A program made the translations under genes and the position numbers. From Hydractinia symbiolongicarpus (taxonomy: Eukaryota > Cnidaria > Hydrozoa > Anthoathecata > Hydractiniidae): a stretch of DNA of 64,000 nucleotides. Location of the stretch: the NCBI RefSeq assembly GCF_029227915.1, contig NC_079878.1:8682001-8746000 (forward strand), written 5' to 3'. The notes beneath the pieces were generated by a model, which was given only the letters and a program-made list of their open reading frames with translations, was not told the DNA's origin and ran no database searches. Shown here in pieces: positions 27,401 through 39,400 of this stretch (positions within the stretch are counted from its first letter, which is position 1; the number at the start of each line of letters is the position of its first letter).

Positions 27401-30400
27401 GACGGAGACGTGTGTGTAATAAGTACTGCAGTAATATAGTACAGACGGAGAAGTGTGTGTAATAAGTACTGCAGTAATATAGTACAGACGGAGAAGTGTG
27501 TGTAATAAGTACTACAGTAATATAGTACAGACGGAGAAGTGTGTGTAATAAGTACTGCAGTAATATAGTACAGACGGAGAAGTGTGTGTAATAAGTACTG
27601 CAGTAATATAGTACAGACGGAGAAGTGTGTGTAATAAGTACTGCAGTAATATAGTACAGACGGAGACGTGTGTGTAATAAGTACTGCAGTAATATAGTAC
27701 AGACGGAGAAGTGTGTGTAATAAGTACTACAGTAATATAGTACAGACGGAGACGTGTGTGTAATAAGTACTACAGTAATATAGTACAGACGGAGAAGTGT
27801 GTGTAATAAGTACTGCAGCAATACAAAACATATGCAAAATGCACTGGTGTAATAGAGTACACAGAGGATTATAAAAAGTTTCTGTCGAATTTTACTACTG
27901 AGTCTCAGCAGAACAATAGTAGCAATAAGAACTTAAGAAGGCTATGCTGGGTATAGTCATCAAAATAACAGACTCATTTGTTTTTTTTAAAAAAAAGTCA
28001 AACGTTTATTTAATGTTGACTAAGTAAAATAACAAGATGTAGCAGGAAAAGAAAAGATTATGTAATACCCTTCGTTTTAGCATCCCTTTTATTTACTGCC
28101 CCCCTCTCCCCCCCTCTCCCTCCCTATGCCCCACCTTTCCGCCTTCCTTAGATATCTAAAATTTGCTTCCCTTTGTTATGGTGCATGACTACGAAGACAT
28201 CGACCAAAAGAACAGAAGTTCAATATTAGATGCCGAGTTATTTTTATACTAGTATTTATATTAACTTAAATTTGAAAAAAAAGAGGCAAAATTTTAAACC
28301 TTAAAACGTATTTTCATATCCTTGCTTATTCAAAACAAATTAATAAAAGATTTGTAAAAATATCAACAAAGAATAAATTGTATCAATGAACTACACCATT
28401 TGTCGGGATGTCAGTTAATAAGGTGAGAGACAAGAGCAAAGATTCAGGAAGAAAAACACTCAATAGATGCTTAACCAAAATAATAAACGAGAGAAAAGAT
28501 TACCTATTGTGTTTCCGGGTTGAGGCGAAGACATTTTATTTATCAAATCATCAAGTTCGCTTGTAAAAGAGTGTTTATGTTGTGTAGTTACTTCCTGTAG
28601 CCTACTGTCTATACATGCAGCTAGAAACGTAAGATTAATCTCATAAAAACAAAGTGGATATAACACATTGACGACTTTGCTGAAACTTGACACCCCCTGT
28701 GAGTTTTTAAAAGTCAATTTTATGGAACTAGAGAGGTTTGAAATTATAACTTTATTTACAGTAAGCGGAAAGTCGTCAATGTGTGTTTATAAACAAACCT
28801 CACCGCGTATTGTCCGCAAACAACCAATCACTTCTCTTTTTTGTGTTTCCGGACTGAGAGGGTCAACCAAACATGTCTCCTTCACAAGTTCTTGTTGTCT
28901 TTCTTCAAAATCTGGCACAACAACATAGTCTGACTCATCGTATAATATCAACGGAGCAGGTTTCGTTTTCTTTGCCCTTGAAGGTGTTGAAATTGAGTTT
29001 TCCTTAAACTTAGAGCTTAGCCTTTGATTAACCGAGTCCACTTTATTATCCTTATTCGCTGTAAAACACTGGGTATCGGAGCCAACAATGAATTTGTTTT
29101 TATCATTGACTGAGTGAGTTTCTGTCAATTCAGTGTTGACGTTGTCCTCAAGTATAAACAACATTCCTGTTGCATCACTCGCCTGTGAAAGGACTTCGTC
29201 CATAAAAGATTTTTCATCCACGCTATCAAACTTACGCTCGTGATGTACCGAACAATCACGCTTATGATCGCCTGTATTTTCATTGTTATAGCTGTTATGT
29301 AGTTTAAAATCAGCATCAAATTTCGAATCATAACGATCGTGAAAATCTTTCATGTTAACTGAATGTGACGGATGGTCGAGTTTTGTTGATATCGGTGTTG
29401 ACATGTTCGTTATTCCTGCTTTATTACGCCTTACGCTTTCGTTAATAGCACATTTCTTCCTTTGCGGGGGTTCTTTTACTAGATTTCGTATCAAGTTGTT
29501 GTTTTCATCCATATTAGAAAGTCGGAACCAGTTTTTTTTTTCTATTTCGCTGTAAATTTGACGGATATTTTTTAATAAATAAATTTCACTATTTTTCCAT
29601 TCACAACAGCATAAATGACATTGATATTAAAACTTCTTGAAAAGAAAATTTTCATCAAGAGTAAAAACTTTACTAAATCCCAAAAGTCAACAAACTTGTC
29701 AATTAAGACTACTTGATGTTCCTGCTTCAACTTTTTCTACAGTCAGCACATCATTTAAGAAAATATGAAATCCGAAATCAATCTTATTATTTTTTGTTTT
29801 ATGTAAAACCACTTGGAATGTTATCAATGTTTTGCATACACTTGAACAGAAGTTAATGTTTTCAAAAATCTACTTCAGAATGGACGTAAATAGAAAAATT
29901 ATGACGGTGATTAAGTTCTTATAAACATTACTCTACATAAATGTAAAAGGCAATTAAATCCATGTTTTTAACTTAAATGTTGTAATCACTAATCACAGTG
30001 TAGATTTCTGGGAATAATCAATTAAGTTTTAAAAAAGAGCTCTGTGTGCAGGTGTTTAGGGTATAAGACTTCTAAATTGTGATTAGTTAATGTTTTTTCT
30101 GTTTCTTTCCCGCGGTAAAAGTTGAAATTATTGACTTTCCCCGCAGTTAGGAACGGAAATTGTATAGAGAAAAAAGAAAAAAAACAACCAATCAAATAAC
30201 AGTAAATCTTGTCGAATAATTCGTGAATAATGTATATGCAGTGAAAAAATCCAACTATTTACGCGGCAAAAGACTGAATTTTTTACTGTGACGAAAATTA
30301 CGTACAACGGAAATCTTGGTCTGTTTATTCAAGCGCCGCTTTTTGTTCAGCTCCATATTTTTTTAAACACTTTGTATTGAAACCTTTGAGCTGAAGTCAC

Positions 30401-33400
30401 CACAACGTGTAATAAAATGTAAAATCTAGCTAGCAGTACTATATCACTAAACAGCCGGTCTCCGCTAATCTCACAAACAACAACAAAAATCTGCTAATTA
30501 TAGAGTACGTCAATACAAATCAACCGGAAATCGAAAGCAATAGCAACGCTCAGATTAAAAAGGCGTAAACCACACTCTTCATGATACACCAAACGTAGAA
30601 CAAATACAAACGACAACGCACGTAGGCAAACAATATGGTGGCGTAGAAGTACGTATTATGGCTAAGATGGCGGTCGTCCTTTGACTGTCCGTGATTCGTG
30701 TAAAACTAAATTGCTCTTTCTTTCACACAATGGTTAAGCGAGGTTCCATCTCGTAAAATGATGTTTACGTCTGAGAAGTTCCATCCGGATGAATAGTAGG
30801 GGTCCGGATGAATAATAGGGATCCGGAAACACAAAAGCTGTCCAGTGATTGGCGTAGCGAAGAAACAAAATATGCAATGTCATCAAAAAAATAGTGACGT
30901 TATAGAAAAACTTTTACCTTGCTCTTGTTTTCTTTGCTCTTCGTCTCCAGGCGCGAAAACAAATTCGATATAACATGAATCTGGAAATCGTGGATCTTAA
31001 AAATAAAAAATTGTAACGTTAACCACGAACGAAGCAAAGCATTGTCGAGCTGGAAAAACAAAACAAAAAACGCGCAGCATCTTCTAGAGCCAGTCATTTG
31101 CAGAAAGCAGATAAATAGAAAAAACAAAGCCCTAAGCTACACAGGCTTCTCCAGCAACTCCACTTGTAATTTCAATAAAACTTTCAATTAGAACACACGA
31201 AATATAAAAAAGTTTTTAAAAAATTCTCGCTACACAAACCTTCCTTTAGAAGCATTTTAAAAATTGAAGCAAAGTTTAAATGAATGAAAAAACTTCACGT
31301 GAAGAAACGAGTTTTGATATTATAAAGAGTGAACTTTTTTTTCTTTTCTCCTATTAAAGTTGTAACATGCGAATTAGCTTATAAAAACAAACAGCCAGCG
31401 TTCACTAACTGTTAATGACATAACTAAGTGAACAGACACTATGGGGAATCTTCTATTCATTAAATGAAACACGCAGGTAAACGAATGACCTAGTGATCAT
31501 GTATAAATTTTATCATGTTGATTCTATTATATAAAAAAAAGGAATTTTTGCTAAGACTGAAGCGACATAAAAAAGAATGGCAAGAATTGCCCTAATTTGA
31601 AATTTTAGCAGTTTTTTTTTTACTGCTACCATTTTACAAAACAGAAGTATGCATGCCCGAATAAAACGCGTGAACGTGCTTAGTCGCTCTGACTTTGACA
31701 GTGGTTTATTCTTATTGAACACCAGTGCGAGGGAAGGAAGGGGTTGAAAGCGTCCGCGGCCTTTTGTTCGGCATGTAAAGACTAAAATTTTGTGACTTCC
31801 CCTAACTTTTGGGGCTTGTGATAAAATTAAAAATTTCTTTTAATTTTTTTATATTATATTGCATTTGGGGTCAATCTAATGCAAATTTTAAAAAGTACCG
31901 ACGTGCATGTAGGATATTGCATCGGTTATATAATTATTTATTGCATGCATGCTCGTGCATCAAACATCATTAAATGCAATTTTCTAGACATGTACCGAGT
32001 TTAATGACATAAAATGAATACTTCCTGGAAAAACGGACCATTTTTACTTTACATAACATAAGGAACTTTTGTACGCATTTTTTTTTATCCCAATGACGCC
32101 ATTCCTTCTGATATTAGTAAATTAGAGGGGAACATTAGCAACTAAAAAATATATCTTTACATTTTATTCTAAAAATGCTGACATTGGTTGGTCAAACTGT
32201 CAAAACAATAGCGGACTTGAGAAAAATATGGAAGTTAACATACAATGAACAGGCGGTAAAGGCGTAAAATGAACAGGCTGTAAAAAGCGTAAAATGAACA
32301 GGCGGTAAAAGGCGTAAAATGAACAGGCTGTAAAAGGCGTAAAATGAACAGGCTGTAAAAGGCGTAAAATGAACAGGCTGTAAAAGGCGTAAAATGAACA
32401 GCCTGTAAAAGGCGTAAAATGAACAGGCTGTAAAAGGCGTAAAATGAATAGCCTGTAAAAGGCGTAAAATGTACAGCCTACCCTTAAACGCTTCATCTAA
32501 ATCATATTTTCCGAAAACAGCCACACAACCATCAACAGCGTCTGTGTGAAATTGCAAACGGAAGATGACATTTTGTGTTGCGCTGCCCTTTTCAATACAC
32601 TTGACCTAAAACATAAAACACCAAAAGATATTATGTCACATTAGAAATTGACAAAAATAAAGAAATCATATCATATTCCTAATCTTACTCCATTGTTTTC
32701 CAAAAGCGCTTTTGATTCTACTAACACCTTCATTGTTGTACAAAAAACCTTGCGGGGTACTTTCTTCATCTGCATTAAATTATACCAGCGGGGCCTGGGA
32801 TTTAACTGCTTTTATTCGCGTCTAATCAAAAATGAATTTAGAAAATTTATCAAACTTTTGGCTCAGCGTATAGTCTGTTGGCTAAACCACCAGGGATAAA
32901 ATCGGTTTTGTTGCATCTTTACGCTACTTTAGTGTATTTCCCTTTCCCTTGAAGCTATCTTATCTTCGTCTAGTTCACAGTAACATTTAAAATTGCCAAT
33001 GATAAAAGTATTCTTTTTATCATTGATTACCCTTGCAGAAAAATTCAGCTTGCAGAGGACTCTAAAATAGTGAATGTAGCACCGGAGGGTGAAAGTCCCC
33101 TTTAATCTCTTAGCACATACATATGCTATACACATCGGCCAATGAATTTGTTTGACTCGCCGCCATTAAGAGTTTGTTTGTGCATTGGTCGCACAACCTC
33201 ACAACACTAACCACGCCTAACAAATGGACTTTCACCTAGTGAAATCAGACATGCTGTTCACGTTAAATTTAAATTTACCATAATATCTCCATGTAGTTGC
33301 ACTCCATCTTCGATAGAAACATACGCTCGTTTCGAACTCGGTGATACACAGCTAAAATCAACAAACGGAGCTGTTAAAAGGACAGCGTACAGAAGCCAAT

Positions 33401-36400
33401 TGCTTGATTTCTACAGAGCAATAATCTATTGTTTATAACATCGAATACGCTGGAAATAAATGATAAAAAAACGAAAGAAATATTTTGATTTCCGTCTGTT
33501 TTTCTTAAATGATGTATTATAAAAATTAAGCTAAATACTCACTACGTCTTCGTCGTATGCTTCAAAAGATATGCTTGATAAATTTTCAAATAAAACTGAA
33601 ATCCTGTGCTGTTTCCAAAATAGGGAATACCATGCATAATAATGTTTTGAAAGAAAAGACGTCTAAAATAAAATTCATAAAAAAAATATTTATCATCACG
33701 TAGCGATTCATCATTTACAATTCTTCTGTTGTTTTTTAAATGTGAAAGCAGGTATAGTACAGCGGCTTTGCGTTGCATTTCTTCTATTAACAGAAATTTG
33801 GTTACCGAAATCAAAAACCACAGTAGAGCAATTTTAAAAGAGGTGGAAATCGGCGCTGTAAATTTTGCATTCCCATGAAAACTCATTGTGTCATATCACA
33901 TTGAATTCAATGAAATTTGATCAACAAGCTAAGCATAGTCGCAAAAGAATGATCCGGGTGAAGGAAATGCAACTTCAAATATCGAATTTGTTGTCACGAA
34001 AGATGTTTGTAAAACGAGTGCTTTTTTCTTCAATACAAATACTATTATAATCATAATATTAACTTAATTTTGAGTCAGAGGAAAACTTTCATGAACCAGT
34101 ACTTATCATTGTGCAACCTGTTCATCTATTTTTTATCCTAGTCATTCAGAGTACCTAATTTAGTACTGTGGCGCAAGTGGTTTATTGTATTTTGGAAGAG
34201 CAAAGTCCTATATTCACACTACCCACCTTCCTGTCAAGGTGAACTTCTTTTCATACGCACTGCCAAGATAATGCACATATCTATAAGAGAAAAAATTTGG
34301 TAAAACTAGAAACTGCATTAGGAATAAAATCGTTTCACTATCATTATTTACATTCTTCGACACAACGTTGCCAACAAGAGAACAAACTTTAAGATTCTGT
34401 TAAATCTGCGCTGCAAACATTTTAAAGAAAATAAAAATTTCTGACATTTCCTCTTGGCTAACAGGCACTACCTTTTTTGTGATGGTTGAGTTGCACCTTC
34501 TAGTTTGGAATCATAATATCGTCTCAATGCAAACCAATCAAGTGCACCTTGTGGGCTGAAATAAAAATGAGCATCTAGCTAAATACCAAGATATAGAGGA
34601 AGAATACATCATATCAATGAAAGATTGACATTGTAACGATCACGTGCGAAAGGATGTATTGGTATGTACACGTTTCTAGTTACAATCACCATACACCAGT
34701 GTACTAAAAGTGTTGCCAACCATTTTGGGACATTGACGAAACGCAATCCGACCTGTGTGGCAGGTAAGACATTCACAGCAATGCTGCACTATCTTCAGTA
34801 CTGATGGGTAAATTATCCAAGGTAATTCCTTAATCAAAGAATTAGAATGCATTACACCAACGAACTTTGTCTCACCTTGGAGAATTTTTGCTGAATTGAA
34901 TATAAGAAGCAATAACAACACCGATTCTGCTTTTTCCACCCTAAAAAAATTACAGACGATCACACAGACACCAACATAAATACTTAGATAGGCTAAAGAT
35001 GGAACCGAAATTTAATCTTTATATTAAAAAGATATGTGCGAACCGCGCATGTGCCAAAGCTTTTTATTTTGGATGCGCAATTTTTTTCTACATCAGCAAT
35101 AATTTCTAAAAGTTTCATTTCACCAGAAAAAATGTAAACACTCGAAATGGAATTTCATGTAAGGCTCTCTTAGACTCAGGTTTCATCTCATTGTACATTA
35201 CTCCCACAGTGCTGATGAATGACATGAATAACATGTTTATGTTCAACCCCACTTCCCTTCTGCAGCTGCTGTCAATATAATTGCTATAAACACCAACACC
35301 CAACTCACCTTACAATGAATAACAGCAACATTTTTGGAATCACCCAGCAACCAAGCATGTATTGATTTAATAATTCTAAAAAGAAGAAGCACATAACATT
35401 ATTTGTTCATTAACCTCCTATTTTTACTTAACTTCTCCTAAAAGCTAGAATTCATTCCCACAAAAAATTGTTACTATCAATGATAAGCCAAGTAAAGAAC
35501 CATTGAGTTTACACTTCCACTCTATATATATGTACATCTTCTTTTACTATTCAAACGCAGTATTGGAAGACTTACCAATGCATGGTTATCTAACAAACAT
35601 CGTCAGATGTTTTTATTAAAAAAAAAGGTTGTTAGGAAAACCTTAAGAATAGTGAGCCTGATGGCTGTGTTGCAAAGAAATGTTTCACCCTGTTGCTAGT
35701 AGTCGCAAAGGCTTCCTTTATACTTTCAAAATATTTTTATGCTATTTTATCATTTACTTACTTACTCGATTCTGCTGTATCTAGAGCAACCTTGGAGCAT
35801 CTATTATTTATAACAGTTTTTTAATTTTTGGAGAACATAATTTTTATAGTGGATGAACATCTGGTATATACCACTTACAGTTTATTAAGAAGTGTACAGT
35901 GAATGGCAACGAACATCTGGTATATACACTTACTTATGCAGTTTGTCAAGAGTTGGAGCCAGATGATCAGGCCATCCATAATCAACAACCTGAAAACGAA
36001 AGAACATCAGTCGATATGAGGAACAGATATTGGTAAGGCTTTGTTATTGATGGTATCAATAATTTGACAAATATAAAAAAGGACAGATCTAATCAAATCA
36101 ATATTTATTTGATACGAATATTTAGCTGTTACCAAAAAGTAGTAGCTGGAGATTTTTTTTTTTGAGCAGTTTCATCTGTACACACACAAAAATCAACACA
36201 AGTATTACTCTTTTTATTGGATCACTGAATTGTACAATTCGTAAAACGTATCGTGTGCCACATAAAAATGTAATGTTGCCTTCATTACGCTACAACTTTA
36301 CACTACTTCATTACGTTGTTTTCATTACAATTCTAAAAGTATCTTGAATTTTACGATTATTTATCTTTCTTTTTTAAAATGACTAAAGATATATACACAT

Positions 36401-39400
36401 ATAAAATTATGTGGCGTTACTTGTGCCAGTAAAAGTAACTTTTCTAGCGCGAGATATGTAAGAAAATCAGCAAACAGAATTAAAATGTTTTTAAATAAAT
36501 CGCATTTTATGTATCCACCTCTTATTACAACACACCCTATAGATGTTTTATCTATGGTGACATATTTTACCACTAAGATGAAATTTTAATGGTGAATCTA
36601 TGAGCCCGGAATCACACTCAAATGATCGTGCTTCGAAATTTTACAATATATGTATGTCAAGTGAATGGGACTACTACTTATTTAAACATAAAAATACCAA
36701 TGAAATAAAGATATAACTACATAAAAGTGCCATATTCTGAATCAACTACCATTGATATTAACATAGTTAACCAACCTGGCCAGGTTCATTAAGCTGCAAA
36801 ATATCGTATCTTCTTTCTGACACGTTTATTATCTTGTACTTATCTAAATGTTTCGTTTGCAACATTTTCAACACTTTCAATAAACTGGTATGATAAACGG
36901 ATTCCAAACCACTTGCAGGAAACGACATTGCTGAAATTTAAATAATCATATTGCTAAATTTGTCTAGTGGACAAGAAAACAAATGCTACTTTGAAAATGC
37001 TACTTTGAAAATGCAAATCGTTAGAAAAAGATAGGGTCGGATGATTTAGTGCACATTTCACATAGATTCTGATAATTACACAAACTCATAATTTCCCTAT
37101 TATACGAAGTTAAAATGATAATGATTGCATTGCTTTTGGCTAGACTGTATTAATTTTGGTATCTCTATCGATCGTCTTTTATTGTTTATAGGGTAGGCAA
37201 AGCAGAATTGATGTTGTTATCGCCACGTGTATCCAGCAAAAAATTGCCAAGGTGAATTATGGAGCCTACATTATGTCATAGAAGCCATGCAATAAACTCT
37301 ATGCACATCTTTTTATAACAAAAATTAGAATTACAAGAATACTTTTTATACTAGCTCAAAAAAAAGAAAATTGAAATTACACACCAATTAACCGATCAGT
37401 GATGTAAGTTAAATCGAGCTCTGCAGCATCATTACATGCAGATGTTTTTCCAAAGTATGATGATTCACTAGCTGGTGACATGGCCCTAAATTTCATAAAC
37501 ACATAATAAAAACAAAAATATTTATTTTCGAAAGAATATTCCAGGGTATAGTTGTGTTTAAAAGATTTGCAGAAGTCATACAGTGGCGATGTATTGAAAA
37601 AGTAACCTAAATGGAATGGTAACTTTTGGTTTGACTAAACCCACCTGTTTACTTAACAAAAGTCATTTGTCAATTGTTCAGGTAAGGTAAGTTCAGTCAC
37701 TTTTACATGAAAGTAGGGCAGAAGGAATGGCAGTACCCTCAGAAGACCGCAAATAATGTTGCATAAGAAAATAATTAAATAATGTAATTAAATAATGTAT
37801 ACCTGGATGAAATTGGAGATGTACATGGAGAAGCATTTTGAAGCTGAAATAAAAACACTTAAAAAAGCTCTCACACGTATTTAAAAAATGATATCAAAAA
37901 TAAAGTTCAAAAGTACTAGTTACTATACAAGTTATATATAACCAAAGAGTTTCCCCCTTCACCTACCAATCGAGCATCACCAACTGCATAATCACGAGTG
38001 CACTGTAAATAAATTTAAATCAGAATTACGCAACTAAAGTTATAAAACATTGAGACATCCACAAAATATAAACAAATAAATTTTCCCTACATTATTATCT
38101 GGTTGTGCTCAGTTTTTTTCTCACACATTTTTTTTAGTAGCAAAACTGGAGGATAAGAGAGCTTATGCTGTACGCACAAAGGTCTGGAAAAGGGTAGCAA
38201 TCCAGAACCATTGTTTTAAATAAGAACTACTTTCTACTCTATACCATTCCAACTCATTAAATAGATGTTTTAAAAAAGGTTCTGTCCTGTCCCATCAATA
38301 CTTACATACCTCTCCTACAGATTTTGTTTCACGATACATAATTCTACTTTCGCAATGGCTTGTCACCTGCAAAAAAAAGTAAAATAACTTACACATGAAA
38401 AGCAAGTCATGACCCAAATGGTAACAAATTAAATCCAAAAAGAGTGCCTTTTTAAAAAGAGTTCTTATATAAGACACTTTCCAAATAAATTTTATTTGAT
38501 GTGTCGCATCATTTGCCAAAACAAAGGAAAAAATAATAAAAAACTGTACAAAAAGTTTGATAACAAACAAAATTCTGCAAATAATTAACCTGCTACAATG
38601 GCTTATTTAATTATGTTATATTTGATCTTTGTTAAAAAGTGAGGGTACTAAGAGAAATTAAGAGATCACTTGGCTGTAACAATAATACCTCCAAAACAAG
38701 ACTGGAGATTTAAATTTAAAAAAAATTTGCATACATACTAATTTATAACTGTACACAATTCCAAGATAATAAGAAAAAAATGAAAAATTTCGAAATTGAA
38801 ATTTAGGGCCTATTAAGTAAGTGTCTTTTTGGACAAAAGGTACTTGAAATGACATGGGCAAAATGCAATGTGAATGAACACTACTTTACAATATATTGGT
38901 ACAGTGAAAATGTAAGTTTTTTAGAAGAAATGGTTTTTCTTTTACCAAAATTCAACACTTTATTTGTTGGGATAGGATATCTATCAGCACAGAAATTAAG
39001 CTCAGTTTTTAAATATAATAAATTAGGCAGTAATGGGGTCATTAACAAAAAAATCTATGAAACCAAATGCACACAATTAATTGCCTTTTTAATGTCTAAA
39101 ATGAAATTTCACTCTAATACTATGAAAATAAGATTAAATGGCGGATATAATACAGAATAACTATTATAGCCAAAATATGAATTTAATTTGCATTGCTCCA
39201 CACCAATATCTTTGGCTTAGTTTACCACATTTGGCAAAGAACAAACGACAGAATGATATCACAAAGTTTTACAGCATTAATTAAATTAAATTAGACCACT
39301 TCTTGACCTTAAGCAGAAATTTAAAAAACCACAATCCAATTTACAATATAACTTAACTGGCCAATAAAATTTAAGCTGTTAATTAACGCATGACTACACA

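Larger units (their letters stand above)
16570..28503. other. Remainder of the 13.4-kb tensin intron 19
   Basis: The largest intron (15059-28503). It holds the candidate first exons A and B, the MITE, a (AAAC)n run at 19026-19059, a (TTTG)n run at 23514-23541, dispersed GCGAA-type repeats, a hairpin at 20879-20921, the 149-bp duplication, the 130-bp repeat and the 43-bp minisatellite. No independent gene is supported. Confidence 0.6.

Noticed and set aside
26738-27821. Two identical 174-codon minus-strand frames
   Set aside because: Pure translation of the 43-bp minisatellite; the identity reflects the 559-bp block duplication.
28804-29512. Apparent 241-codon gene starting at an ATG at 29512
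   Set aside because: The frame is open to the acceptor at 29541 and continues exactly the phase of the tensin C2 exons on one side and exon 19 on the other, so it is an internal tensin exon.
32192-32557. Repetitive protein frames (FTPFTACSFYAF type)
   Set aside because: Read-through from the tensin C2 exon into the 25-bp array; no splice or start signal supports translation of the repeat.
38849-39160. Plus-strand 103-codon frame
   Set aside because: AT-driven composition, no family resemblance, inside a tensin intron.
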